A stretch of 64,000 nucleotides of DNA from Pseudanabaena sp. Salubria-1 (GCA_023336205.1 JALQCR010000017.1:62001-126000); one strand, 5' to 3'. Shown: positions 8,392 through 16,430, counted from the first letter of the stretch. The notes: generated by a model from the sequence alone, not told the origin. Program-made: numbers and translations.

Positions 8392-8820
8392 TCATGTGAA
8401 ATTACGTCTAATTGCTGCGATCGCTTCATTTAATCCATCAGCATGAATCCATCCAACAAAACCACCAAAAACCATGTTGCCTTGAGTGTCAGCGATAAAT
8501 ACATGGTTAACGCCAACAGGATTTTTCCATATCTTTAGTACAGAGCCATCACGAAGAGTAAAGCGTGGGGTTGCTTTTTTGAAGTCTCTACTATGAGCCT
8601 GTGTCATACCGTCAACTTCATTCAAAAAATCTACAACTTGTTCGGCAACATTTGATATTTGGTTAGCTGCTTGTGCAGGTCTATTCCAGTCTTCGACAGA
8701 ATCATGGATCTTTTCGTAGACTCTAGCAAGAGGATTAAAAGGATCTAGCATACTTTTTTTTGCAAGTAAAACATTTCTAATTATAGGATAAAAATTTTTC
8801 TCTAGACTGCCAAATTTCAT
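8392..8820 (-). CDS. unknown small protein
   Basis: A 142-aa protein with no recognised domain. The N-terminal half is predicted helical and includes NPLARVYEKIHDSVEDW; the C-terminal half alternates as beta strands (FTLRDGSVLKIWKN, VNHVFIADTQGNMVFGG) and ends in a helix. It has no signal peptide or membrane segment. It is on the same strand as the two genes downstream and separated from them by about 70 bases. The local base composition is like the neighbours. Confidence 0.6.
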   Translation of the reverse strand: MKFGSLEKNFYPIIRNVLLAKKSMLDPFNPLARVYEKIHDSVEDWNRPAQAANQISNVAEQVVDFLNEVDGMTQAHSRDFKKATPRFTLRDGSVLKIWKNPVGVNHVFIADTQGNMVFGGFVGWIHADGLNEAIAAIRRNFT

Positions 8821-8915
8821 AAATTTTAAGATCGCTTTTGGTGAGGGAATAGGCGATCACAAAAACCTATCTTAATTGCTAAAATACTTATACCACAATT
8901 AATCCAATAAATACC

Positions 8916-9497
8916 ATGTCCGATAACACTATCACTCTAGACGACATCTTCGCCCTCTTCCGCGAAAGCGAACAACAACGCCAAGAATATCAGCACCAAG
9001 CTGAACGAGAAATGGCGGAACTCCGAAAGACTATTAAACAAACTAATAAACAAATTGAACAAACTAACAAACAAGTCGGAGTACTAACCAGCCGATGGGC
9101 AGAATTTGTTGAAAATCTAATCAAACCTGCCGCCGCTAGAATTTTTAGAGAACAGGGAATTGACGTTCATTACACCGCTATGCGCGTAAAAGGTGATGAT
9201 GATCGAGGCTCAATGGAAATTGATATTCTGGTGGAAAATAGTAATGAAATCGTAGCGATCGAAGTTAAGTCACATTTAGAAATTCGCAATGTGAAGAGAT
9301 TTTTAGAAGTATTAGCAAGATTTAAAGAGGCATTTCCAAAATACAAAAATTACAAGGTTTATGGAGCCGTAGCAGGAATAAAAATTGATGAAAAGGCAGA
9401 TGAATATGCAACACAAGAAGGACTATTTTTAATCGAACCCGCAGGAGATTCTGTGATTATTGCCAATAGTGAAAGTTTACAACCGAGAGTCTGGTGA
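8916..9497 (+). CDS. coiled-coil protein with PD-(D/E)XK nuclease-like domain (DUF3782-like)
   Basis: A 193-aa protein. Residues ~15-60 form a glutamine-rich coiled coil that includes a short tandem repeat (KQTNKQIEQTNKQ). The C-terminal part has a PD-(D/E)XK-like core: MEIDILVENS then IVAIEVKSHL (E-x-K), followed by a helix with FKEAFPKY. Such proteins are abundant in filamentous cyanobacteria and are usually annotated DUF3782 or restriction-endonuclease-like; none is well characterised. No methyltransferase partner is present, so a restriction role is not supported. Confidence 0.75.
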   Translation: MSDNTITLDDIFALFRESEQQRQEYQHQAEREMAELRKTIKQTNKQIEQTNKQVGVLTSRWAEFVENLIKPAAARIFREQGIDVHYTAMRVKGDDDRGSMEIDILVENSNEIVAIEVKSHLEIRNVKRFLEVLARFKEAFPKYKNYKVYGAVAGIKIDEKADEYATQEGLFLIEPAGDSVIIANSESLQPRVW

Positions 9498-9630
9498 TTT
9501 TTATTGATTGATAGGAGATCCGTTTTGTGAATGATGAGTGGCGATCGCAGTTTGATATAGGGAAAAGGCTATCAGGTTTGTGGATGATGAGGGTGCGATC
9601 GCTGTTTGATTTGAGGGGAATTTGCGATCG

Positions 9631-10521
9631 CTATAAACTCTGACATTGAGAACAAAAATGTGTTGAGCGCCCACCGAGCTTAATCCTTGAGATTAATGTA
9701 CCGCAGACATTACAAGGCTGACCAGTCCGTCGAAATACCCAAGCTGTATCAATGTAGTTTCCCTTCAGACCAGCCACATTCTGAAAAGAACTAAAAGTCG
9801 TTCCACCCTTCGCTATACCATCACTCAGAGAACGGATAATTCCTTGACGTAGAGATGTGACCTGTTCCAAACTAAGAGAATTTGCAGCTTTTTGAGGATG
9901 GATTTTGCCCAAAAACAATGATTCATCAGCATAGATATTCCCAATCCCCGCAACAGTTTCCTGATCGAGAAGCATAGTCTTAATCGGGCGACCAGTACGG
10001 CTAAATTTTGCGGCTAAATGCTCTGGCGTAAACTCAGGATCAAATGGTTCCAAACCTAACTTCTGTAACCCCGTAATAATTGATTCCGTTGTTTGATGAG
10101 ATGGAACCCACCAGACCTTCCCAAAAGTTCGCTGATCATCAAACCGCAACTCCTTCAAGCCTTCCTTTTTTTCCTTTTTCCCTTTTCCTTTTTCCTTTTT
10201 CCCTTTTCCTTTTTCCTTTAAAAACAATCTCACCCGCGTATGCTTGCCCACAGTAGTATCGCGATCGCACCAGAGCAAACTCCCCGTCATTCGTAAATGT
10301 ACCCCCAACCGATCGCCCTGTGAAAGCTGAGCAATTAAATATTTTCCCCGCCTTTGCCATTCTGAGAACTCAGCACCAATGACTGCTGCTAAAAATGCCT
10401 CTGAATTTTCAGGATATGCGATCGCACGGGGCAGCAATACCTCCCCACCTTCAATCTGCCAACCCAGCGTATTTTCATTTAGACCAATACGAACTGTCTC
10501 AACTTCTGGTAATTCGGGCAT
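9631..10521 (-). CDS. mutM: formamidopyrimidine-DNA glycosylase
   Basis: Fpg/MutM removes 8-oxoguanine and formamidopyrimidines from DNA. After loss of Met1 the N-terminus is PELPEVE, with catalytic P2 and E3; the conserved lysine is in RRGKYLI (K60). The C-terminal zinc finger has CNVC and CSQC. At about residues 101-122 there is a lysine-glycine-glutamate insertion encoded by a purine-rich tandem repeat (10158-10220), absent from typical family members; it falls between beta strands before ELRFDDQRTFG and may be an exposed loop. Length 296 aa is slightly above the usual ~280 because of it. Confidence 0.93.
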   Translation of the reverse strand: MPELPEVETVRIGLNENTLGWQIEGGEVLLPRAIAYPENSEAFLAAVIGAEFSEWQRRGKYLIAQLSQGDRLGVHLRMTGSLLWCDRDTTVGKHTRVRLFLKEKGKGKKEKGKGKKEKKEGLKELRFDDQRTFGKVWWVPSHQTTESIITGLQKLGLEPFDPEFTPEHLAAKFSRTGRPIKTMLLDQETVAGIGNIYADESLFLGKIHPQKAANSLSLEQVTSLRQGIIRSLSDGIAKGGTTFSSFQNVAGLKGNYIDTAWVFRRTGQPCNVCGTLISRIKLGGRSTHFCSQCQSL

Positions 10522-10567
10522 TTGATAAGTAAAAAGTAAAAAAGTAAAAGTAAAAAGTAGTTTTCAG

Positions 10568-10616
10568 ACCCATAAAAACAAGAAGGGGCGCAAAGCGTCC
10601 CTTCTTGTTTTTGGGT
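10568..10616. repeat. palindrome between mutM and psaE
   Basis: A hairpin with arms of about 22 bp, rim ACCCATAAAAA/TTTTTGGGT and centre GGGGCGC-aaa-GCGTCCC. It lies upstream of mutM and just downstream of psaE, both on the minus strand, so it can terminate psaE. AAAAGTA-type short tandem repeats fill 10522-10558 beside it. Confidence 0.8.
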
Positions 10617-10632
10617 TTTGAGTTAGAAGAAT

Positions 10633-10824
10633 CTAGGCGACTTCTTCAACTTCATCGATCGCAAAGTTGTTGGTTGCGATGTTGGAGTAGTTAACGCTGT
10701 CGAAACGAACAATCACTGGGTAAATGATGCCGCTTTTATCAACGGAAGCCACAGTACCGACTTCGCGATACCAGTAGGACTCTTTACGCAAAATGCGAAC
10801 CTTAGAACCACGTGCAACTGCCAT
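10633..10824 (-). CDS. psaE: photosystem I reaction centre subunit IV
   Basis: PsaE is a stromal-side (cytoplasmic) peripheral subunit of photosystem I that helps ferredoxin docking and cyclic electron flow. The 63-aa sequence is the SH3-like family pattern: RGSKVRILRKESYWY at the N-terminus, then VIVRFDSVNY and NNFAIDEVEEV at the end. It is slightly shorter than many homologs (~70 aa). It is monocistronic, with palindromes at both sides. This gene firmly places the DNA in a cyanobacterium. Confidence 0.95.
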   Translation of the reverse strand: MAVARGSKVRILRKESYWYREVGTVASVDKSGIIYPVIVRFDSVNYSNIATNNFAIDEVEEVA

Positions 10825-10940
10825 AGTTTTATCCTTATTCCTAAAGACTGTAATGTGAAAAATAAAATGATTACAGATACCGTCTCTAGGTTACTGTGAG
10901 GCGATCGCCTCTGTCTATTTCTAGCTCGTTAAGTTTTATT

Positions 10941-11003
10941 TAGCAAAAACCTAAAAACTGTACCACCCGCTACGTGGGCGGTGCAGTTTTTAGGTTTTTG
11001 CTA
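10941..11003. repeat. 30-bp-arm palindrome between psaE and L,D-transpeptidase
   Basis: Arms TAGCAAAAACC.../...GGTTTTTGCTA of about 30 bp with one mismatch, closing on CCACCCGC-tac-GTGGGCGG. It overlaps the last codon of the minus-strand L,D-transpeptidase gene and lies upstream of psaE, so it could terminate the former. Confidence 0.85.
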
Positions 11004-11510
11004 ACGCACAACTACGGGTGTCCCCACAGAAGCCCATCGATACAGCCATGCAGCATGATCTGGAGCGACATTAGTACAGCCATGACTGATAGGTATTCCA
11101 AAGCTACGATGCCAATATGCCCCATGAATGCCATAGTTGCCACTGTAATACATCACATGCGGAACATCAGGTACGTTATAGTCCTCACCCTGCATTCTCG
11201 CCGTAGGGTGTTTAGTCTGAATGTTAAAAATACCTGTAGGGGTGGGCATAGCGCTTTTGCCCGTGGACACAACCACAGCATAAACGAGTTGATTGCCTTG
11301 CCATGCCAATAGTCTCTGACTACGCAGACGAATTTCGATCCAGCGCTGTCCCGATCGCTTTAGTCTTTCAATATCTTGGCTACGGACAGAACGAGATGTG
11401 GTTTGCGAGATCGCCCTATCTAAGTTAATTAAGTTAACTCCGCCGCTCAGTCCCGTTAAAAACAAAGCGGTAATTAAAGCAGTAGATCTAGTTTTCCAAT
11501 ACTTAATCAT
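11001..11510 (-). CDS. L,D-transpeptidase (YkuD domain), secreted
   Basis: A 169-aa protein with an N-terminal signal-type hydrophobic segment (TALITALFLTGLSG) and a YkuD catalytic domain. The active-site pattern H-x(~14)-SHGC is visible: HGAYWHRSFGIPISHGCTN near the C-terminus. Such enzymes make 3-3 peptidoglycan crosslinks or attach proteins to peptidoglycan in the periplasm. I chose ATG at 11510 because it gives a proper signal peptide; a start nine codons upstream is possible. Confidence 0.85.
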   Translation of the reverse strand: MIKYWKTRSTALITALFLTGLSGGVNLINLDRAISQTTSRSVRSQDIERLKRSGQRWIEIRLRSQRLLAWQGNQLVYAVVVSTGKSAMPTPTGIFNIQTKHPTARMQGEDYNVPDVPHVMYYSGNYGIHGAYWHRSFGIPISHGCTNVAPDHAAWLYRWASVGTPVVVR

Positions 11511-11583
11511 GTTGATCGCAAGGTTGCATATCAACAATTATGCCCAAAATTTACTGGAAATTCCGCCAAAAGGCTCAAGAAAC

Positions 11584-11614
11584 AAGAAAGGTTTCGCCAA
11601 GCGAAACCTTTCTT
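11584..11614. terminator. hairpin downstream of the 11625-11912 gene
   Basis: Perfect 14-bp arms AAGAAAGGTTTCGC/GCGAAACCTTTCTT around CAA. It lies directly after the stop of the minus-strand gene at 11625 and is followed on that strand by an A/T-rich stretch, consistent with a terminator. Confidence 0.75.
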
Positions 11615-11624
11615 AAAGAATAAG

Positions 11625-11912
11625 TTATTTATTGTAAAAAAAGGCTATGTCTTTGTCCTTTAGTGGGGCAAAACCTGCATCCAGCAACTTTTGATTGAGT
11701 TCATCTTGAGGGATGTGTTTTGCGCCAATACGGACAATGCGCGATCGCATGGTATTAGTTACGCCACTACGCTGACGATTGCCTTCAAGCGCCATTACGC
11801 TGCTATAGAGATCAAGTTTCTTAGGGTCAATTGGTGTGCCATCAAAGTCGATACCCTGCGCGATCGCGACATCGATCGCATCAGCACCCGTTGTTTGAGA
11901 ATTTTCGGACAT
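11625..11912 (-). CDS. conserved hypothetical protein, 95 aa
   Basis: A small soluble protein whose domain I do not recognise. It has no signal peptide or membrane helix. The middle (YSSVMALEGNRQRSGVTNTM) is predicted helical and basic, and the C-terminus (DELNQKLLDAGFAPLKDKDIAFFYNK) looks like an alpha/beta unit. The sequence style resembles short conserved cyanobacterial proteins. Hairpins flank it on both sides (11584 and 11930), so it is probably a single transcription unit. Confidence 0.65.
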   Translation of the reverse strand: MSENSQTTGADAIDVAIAQGIDFDGTPIDPKKLDLYSSVMALEGNRQRSGVTNTMRSRIVRIGAKHIPQDELNQKLLDAGFAPLKDKDIAFFYNK

Positions 11913-11929
11913 AAATAAAAACCAAATAC

Positions 11930-11965
11930 TTGTTGAGAGCGGTGCATTGCGCCACTCTCAACAAA
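11930..11965. terminator. hairpin downstream of methyltransferase gene
   Basis: Arms TTGTTGAGAG.../...CTCTCAACAA with one mismatch around ATT in GGTGC-att-GCGCC. It abuts the methyltransferase stop codon on the minus strand and precedes the 95-aa gene, so it probably separates the two transcripts. Confidence 0.75.
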
Positions 11966-12661
11966 TTACCACTGAACGCGATACATCGAAAATAGCAACC
12001 CATCTTTTTTGGCAGTAATTTTGCCACCCATCGACTGCACCAACTCGGTAATTTCACTAAGTGGTGTGAGAAAAACCTCAGCACCTAAATAGGTTTCTAA
12101 AATCGCCCAATTTTCGGCAAATTCCAAATCAGGATTGATTGCGTCAAAAATCAATACTCCATTCGGTTTTAATACTCGCTTAGCCTCACGCAAAACCAAT
12201 TTCAAATACTCAAGTGGGTAATAGCAGCTAAACCCAGTGGCAATTATGCGATCAAAAAATCCATTTTCATAACCTAACTGGTGAGCTGCTCCATGCTGCA
12301 CACCTTTAAATAATTTGGAATTTAGTTGCGAACCCCTTGAATTAAGAGCTTCTTTTGCCACAAAACTAATTTCCTGTCCATAAAAAAATACTTCCCAGTC
12401 TCGCCAAGGATAAATCAAAAAACTTACGCCACAGCCAATATCTAGGCAACGCTGATTTTTTTGAAATTGCGCCAATTCCCAAAATGGCGAAGCAATTTTG
12501 CTAGATAGAGCATGACTTACCCACTCCCGAAACAGCGGCATCGACTCCACCTCAGCGGGCAAATCAAATGCTTCATTACGATATTCGCGATCATAGCGTT
12601 TCTGCACTGTAGCGATCGCAGGTGTCCAGTCATCAGCTTGAGAAGTAAAAGCTTTATTCAT
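11966..12661 (-). CDS. class I SAM-dependent methyltransferase
   Basis: A 231-aa Rossmann-fold methyltransferase. Motif I is CLDIGCGVSFLI near residue 70, the acidic post-I residue follows in FYGQEIS, and the later motifs are DRIIATGFSCYYPLE and VLKPNGVLIFDAINPD. The ~60-residue N-terminal part precedes the SAM domain. The substrate cannot be deduced. The pattern is that of the small-molecule methyltransferase_11 type rather than RNA or protein methylases. No operon partner. Confidence 0.8.
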   Translation of the reverse strand: MNKAFTSQADDWTPAIATVQKRYDREYRNEAFDLPAEVESMPLFREWVSHALSSKIASPFWELAQFQKNQRCLDIGCGVSFLIYPWRDWEVFFYGQEISFVAKEALNSRGSQLNSKLFKGVQHGAAHQLGYENGFFDRIIATGFSCYYPLEYLKLVLREAKRVLKPNGVLIFDAINPDLEFAENWAILETYLGAEVFLTPLSEITELVQSMGGKITAKKDGLLFSMYRVQW

Positions 12662-12766
12662 AAATATTCATTATGCCTATGAATAAAAATATAGAGAGCG
12701 TTGCTTTATAAATCTTTTTAGGCATGGACTTTTTGAGGTAAAGCCACAAGCATCTTTGGACAAACC

Positions 12767-12821
12767 AAAACCCAAGAATTGATTGGCAGCGCTTCGCGCT
12801 GCCAATCAATTCTTGGGTTTT
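12767..12821. repeat. perfect 26-bp-arm palindrome, AAAACCCAA rim
   Basis: Arms AAAACCCAAGAATTG.../...CAATTCTTGGGTTTT are perfectly complementary with GGCAGCGC-ttc-GCGCTGCC at the centre. It lies between two minus-strand genes, about 105 bases upstream of the methyltransferase start and 80 bases after the DUF2301-like stop. A second weaker hairpin (TTTCCGAAAGTG/CACTTTCGGAAA) is at 12869-12896. Confidence 0.9.
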
Positions 12822-12901
12822 ACGTTGGCGACAACTATAAAACCCTCATTGGGGCTAGTTTTTGATTTCCGAAAGTGCAGCCACACTTTCGGAAATCGTT
12901 A

Positions 12902-13573
12902 TTATGCCGCTTGTTGCTTACTAAGTTTTTCAGCTTTGAGGTAGGCAAAGACCGACTTATCACCAATATCAGGTGGAATTTCTTGAGTCACTTTACGAAC
13001 CGCAAAGATTACAAACAAAACTGCCCAAGCAGCTAATAGTCCTCGCTCGATCGCTACAGGTAAAATATTCACCAAATGACCAAGAATTAGCAGAGGCAAT
13101 AAGGGTACTAAAAACTTTGTTTCAAAACGATTAAAACAAAAAGTCTCTTTGAAAAAAATTCCAGTTAGAGCAGCAAAGCTAAACCCGACACCAATAAGCG
13201 CGATCGGATTATTGTAAATAGCGATCGCCAAAGGCTCAGGAGAGTAAAGTACTACAACCACCGTAGCGATCGTCCCGATCGCCCAAAAGCTCTGCAAAAC
13301 CCGATGTAGTAACTCCAGATAAATATGAATCGTCCATAGCGCAACACCTAACCCGACAGAAAATCCGATATACAGCAAAGTCAACCAATTTAGGATTTCA
13401 GGATTATTGGGCTGCAACAGCACTAATATTGCTCCCACGCTAAAACATAGAGCAGCGATCGCTAAAGCACTGCGATACACAATTACCCCAAGGCGATCAT
13501 TTTTCGTGATTGTAAATTCACCAAACTGACCTTGATAAACTTCAGATGTAATTTCCACAAATTTCTCCGCCAA
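12902..13573 (-). CDS. DUF2301-like integral membrane protein
   Basis: A 223-aa membrane protein with about six hydrophobic helices. The N-terminus is soluble (ITSEVYQGQFGEFTITKNDR), then VYRSALAIAALCFSVGAILVL begins the first helix; KETFCFNRFETKFLVP is the central loop. The arrangement fits the uncharacterised DUF2301 family of cyanobacteria. The start is TTG at 13573, with a GTG five codons later as an alternative. No function is established; the gene stands alone between palindromes. Confidence 0.65.
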   Translation of the reverse strand: MAEKFVEITSEVYQGQFGEFTITKNDRLGVIVYRSALAIAALCFSVGAILVLLQPNNPEILNWLTLLYIGFSVGLGVALWTIHIYLELLHRVLQSFWAIGTIATVVVVLYSPEPLAIAIYNNPIALIGVGFSFAALTGIFFKETFCFNRFETKFLVPLLPLLILGHLVNILPVAIERGLLAAWAVLFVIFAVRKVTQEIPPDIGDKSVFAYLKAEKLSKQQAA

Positions 13574-13631
13574 TCACTATTACTAAAAGTATAGATGACA
13601 GCAATCTGACTCTGTCTTCATAGCTATAGCT

Positions 13632-13686
13632 AAAAAAAATTCATAGAGTTGCGGCGCTTCGCGCCTCAACTCTGTGAATTTTTTTA
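13632..13686. repeat. palindrome upstream of the DUF2301-like gene
   Basis: Arms of ~24 bp, AAAAAAATTCA.../...TGAATTTTTTT, with a few mismatches, closing on GCGGCGC-ttc-GCGCC. The interior stem is unlike its neighbours, but the GC-ttc-GC centre is the same as at 12767 and 18323. Confidence 0.8.
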
Positions 13687-13815
13687 ATGTCTTAACTAGA
13701 GTGACTAATGCTATACATCAATTTCACTGAAGCGTAAACTGCCATAGCAATGAAAGTTTTGCTAAAGAAGGCGGCGCTTTGCGCCGCCTTCATTTATTTG
13801 GGTTTTATGTCCTAA

Positions 13816-15130
13816 GGGTAATCAAAAAAAAGATTGATCCTACCAGTTAGTCGAAATTAACTGGAATCCTGACAAACCACTTTTTCAGATCGGGAAAGCG
13901 CTCAAGTTGTTGTTCCACTTTTTCCATAGCTGCTTTGGAGAGCTTTACTCCAGTATGGTAAATCTTATCGACTAAAGTTACAACAGGGTTTTTTCCTCTG
14001 ATAGTGAGCGTCTTGGCGAATTCCAACACAGTTTCTAACGAGTCAAGTAAACTACCATTCCAATGTTTTTCTAGCCAAGCAAAGGTGCGTTCGACTGGAT
14101 TATATTTGCTGTGATAGGGGGGATAGTAGGCTAACTGAACATGCAGTTTTGACTGGTGAGCAAAGTCCAATATCAGACTCATGAATTGTGTACGTCTAGA
14201 ATTATTTTCTGGTCCATTGTCTTGATTTATGACTAACTTGCGGATATGCCTAAACCTTGCTGTCTGGTTCTGCCACCATTGTTCAATGAGGTCAACGATA
14301 CAATCTGCTGTTAATTTGGAGGAAATAAAGAATAACCATAATTCATCCAACTCAGGTACATATATGCCATAGGGTGTTAGTGTCATGACCGCTTCAAAGT
14401 CATGGTCTAAAGCCTTTGTTGGCACACGGGTTTTACCACCTCTGTCAAATTCTCCAATTTTCACGGCAACCTTGGCATCAATAGAAATTCTTAATGTGTG
14501 TGGATCGTCATCAGCTTCTTTGTTGATCTTTTCAATCTCTTGGAAAATTGCGTCTGTTTCGGGAATACGCTTTTGCGGTTTCGTCTTCGCAACTCGCTTC
14601 AAACTGTAACCCATGTCATTTAATCGATGGCGAATCGTTTCACAACTGGGTAACGCCTCATCTTCGTAACCTTTAGTCAGAATTAGTTGACGGCGCACTT
14701 CAGCAGCACTGATTCTTGTATACAGCCGCGTACTTTGAAAACTCGGATCACTCTGGCTTTGTGGCTCTACAATCGCTTTTATATCTGCCATTAAATTGGG
14801 TAGTTTGACCTCCACTTTTTTCCGTCCACTGCGCCAATAACCATCCTCAATCACTTCACCGCTATTTAATTCTTGCGTTCCCTTTCGCACTGTTCGTCGA
14901 TTCCAACCTAGTTCTCGTTCTGCAAGTGTTTGCCCTCCTACGCCCAGACTTTTTACCACCTCAGCCATAAACTGTCTGCGGTCAGTTCCCTTCAGCTTTT
15001 TTGCTGTTTTTATGTATAACGTTTTAAGATGCTCTGGCAGTTTTAGGACGTTGGCTGGCAAAATGGCGGCTATATTAGATATTTAATGATTACCTTATTA
15101 TTGCTGGATCAATCATTATTTTGCTTTCCC
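13816..15130 (-). mobile_element. ISAzo13-family insertion sequence, 1315 bp
   Basis: Terminal inverted repeats of about 25 bp agree at most positions: GGGTAATCAAAAAAAAGATT at the left and, on the opposite strand, GGGAAAGCAAAATAATGATT at the right; both continue GATCC. The target duplication is TAA (13813-13815 and 15131-15133). It contains a single intact transposase gene. It inserted into a palindromic intergenic element. Confidence 0.85.
13847..15061 (-). CDS. ISAzo13-family transposase
   Basis: A 404-aa DDE transposase of the ISAzo13 (Rhodopirellula-type) family. The N-terminal helix-turn-helix region contains SLGVGGQTLAERELGWNRRTVRKG. The DDE core shows ISIDAKVAVKIGEF for the first Asp, LVINQDNGPENNSR for the second, and YPPYHSKYNPVERTFAWLEKHW for the catalytic Glu. 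The reading frame is undamaged, so the element may be active. The start is a TTG at 15061; there is no ATG upstream in frame. Confidence 0.9.
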   Translation of the reverse strand: MPANVLKLPEHLKTLYIKTAKKLKGTDRRQFMAEVVKSLGVGGQTLAERELGWNRRTVRKGTQELNSGEVIEDGYWRSGRKKVEVKLPNLMADIKAIVEPQSQSDPSFQSTRLYTRISAAEVRRQLILTKGYEDEALPSCETIRHRLNDMGYSLKRVAKTKPQKRIPETDAIFQEIEKINKEADDDPHTLRISIDAKVAVKIGEFDRGGKTRVPTKALDHDFEAVMTLTPYGIYVPELDELWLFFISSKLTADCIVDLIEQWWQNQTARFRHIRKLVINQDNGPENNSRRTQFMSLILDFAHQSKLHVQLAYYPPYHSKYNPVERTFAWLEKHWNGSLLDSLETVLEFAKTLTIRGKNPVVTLVDKIYHTGVKLSKAAMEKVEQQLERFPDLKKWFVRIPVNFD

Positions 15131-15355
15131 TAAGCAAAACTTTCATTGCTATATAACCAAAAACAATTTCGATAATTGGTATGACTGCAACATAAAAACT
15201 TCAGCCCAAAAAATTGGGTTAATCATGAAACTTGATGTTATCTCTTGTTAATGATTGCCAAAATTACCATAATGCTTTACTATCTTGCAGTCAAAATCGA
15301 CAAAATTCGGATGACGCTGTACCGAAAACCAAGTAGGCAGCAGAGGAACTTTATT

Positions 15356-16219
15356 ATGCGTATTTATTACCTAGCTGGCGTGATTCTTAGCGTTACTACA
15401 ATCCTTAGTGCTTGCGGTGAGGGTACACCAGTCGAATGTACGATCAGTACCAGACGAGAGATCAGACAAGGCGTTGTCAAGACTGCTAAGTTTGCTTCTG
15501 GCACTGATTGCGAACAAATGAAATTACTTGCTGAAGAAGGCAAGCCATTGCCCAGTATTTCTGCTGGCACAACTACAGCAACTCCGCCTAAGGTAGTTGA
15601 AACTGCCGCCCCAACTTTTAACACTCCATTTGTCACTGGTCAAAAAACACAGGATCTGATTGCCATCACAGATAAGCAGGCAAGAGTTCAGGAACTAGAA
15701 CAAAAAATTGGCGTTGACTCTAAACAATCTCGCGATCCCTTCACTAGTACTGTGATTAATCCAGTACCAAAGTTGGAAACATTGTTGGCAAAGAAAGTAC
15801 AAGTAAAACCTAATCTTCGTGCTGCTGTAGTTGTAAGAACATCTAACCGTCCGAGTAAAGTAGTTTTGCCACCTGATACCAGAGCTGCTGATGGCACAAA
15901 AATTACAGGTACTGTTGAAGTTGCAGGTACGATCTATGCAATTATTAGTGCCTTTGGTGAGCCAACATCTCGTTATGTTAGGACTGGTCAAATGATCTCT
16001 AACGGTAGAGTATTGGTAAAACGAATTGATACCAATGCAGAGCCCCCAATTGTTGTGTTGCAGCAAAATGGAGTTGAGGTATTACGTGCAGTAGGTGCTC
16101 CAATTGTTAGTTCTAATCCCGATCAACCTGTTGAGCCCGCTGTTGCTCCAGTAGCCCCTGCCCCAGCAAACCCTCAGCCTACCACTGCCCCATTTACGCT
16201 ATTGCCTCCTGCTCGATAA
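15356..16219 (+). CDS. putative lipoprotein, proline-rich C-terminus
   Basis: A 287-aa exported lipoprotein of unknown function. ATG at 15356, preceded by an AGAGGAAC ribosome site, gives a signal peptide ending in the lipobox ILSACG (Cys about residue 20). After the signal come a small cysteine-containing region, a low-complexity Ala/Thr/Pro linker, and a beta-rich part (GTVEVAGTIYAIISAFGEP, RYVRTGQMISNGRVLVKRI) that loosely recalls PilP-like domains. The last 35 residues are Pro/Ala rich. An upstream in-frame start at 15245 would destroy the signal peptide and is unlikely. Confidence 0.75.
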   Translation: MRIYYLAGVILSVTTILSACGEGTPVECTISTRREIRQGVVKTAKFASGTDCEQMKLLAEEGKPLPSISAGTTTATPPKVVETAAPTFNTPFVTGQKTQDLIAITDKQARVQELEQKIGVDSKQSRDPFTSTVINPVPKLETLLAKKVQVKPNLRAAVVVRTSNRPSKVVLPPDTRAADGTKITGTVEVAGTIYAIISAFGEPTSRYVRTGQMISNGRVLVKRIDTNAEPPIVVLQQNGVEVLRAVGAPIVSSNPDQPVEPAVAPVAPAPANPQPTTAPFTLLPPAR

Positions 16220-16281
16220 TACCAATTCTCAAAATGGTGTTGCTATTTGGAGGTATAGCAATAATAGGGTTAGCTTAAGAC

Positions 16282-16340
16282 ATAAAACCCCAAATAAAAG
16301 TGGCGGCGCTAAGCGCAGTCACTTTTATTTGGGGTTTTAT
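16282..16340. repeat. palindrome with ATAAAACCCCAA rim
   Basis: Arms ATAAAACCCCAAATAAAAGT (16282-16301) and its complement at the right, closing on GGCGGCGC-taa-GCGCAGTC with mismatches near the centre. TTAAGACATAAAACCC flanks it at the left and TTTTATCTCCTA at the right, like the 28.1-kb and 13.8-kb copies (TTTTATGTCCTAA). It lies after the lipoprotein gene and before the convergent infC. Confidence 0.85.
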
Positions 16341-16401
16341 CTCCTAGCTATCTCTTTTATGCCAAAGCAAAAAATGGCTACGCTGAAAACAGGTATAAAT
16401 C

Positions 16402-16428
16402 AAAAAGCCTCGCGTTGCGAGGCTTTTT
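16402..16428 (-). terminator. rho-independent terminator of infC
   Basis: Perfect 12-bp stem AAAAAGCCTCGC/GCGAGGCTTTTT around GTT, ending three bases from the infC stop. The T run follows the stem on the minus strand. Confidence 0.85.
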
Positions 16429-16430
16429 GA

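Larger units (their letters stand above)
13744..15152. repeat. palindromic intergenic element split by an ISAzo13-type insertion
   Basis: A 20-bp outer arm ATAGCAATGAAAGTTTTGCT at 13744-13763 is exactly complementary to 15133-15152. Removing the IS (13816-15130) and one TAA copy leaves a ~90-bp element with an inner palindrome AAGGCGGCGC-ttt-GCGCCGCCTT and a TTTGGGTTTTATGTCC segment. The outer match is only explained if both sides were once adjacent. Confidence 0.8.

Noticed and set aside
9498..9630. Possible small gene between the PD-(D/E)XK-like gene and mutM
   Set aside because: Only repeated GCGATCGC-containing text; no frame with a credible start.
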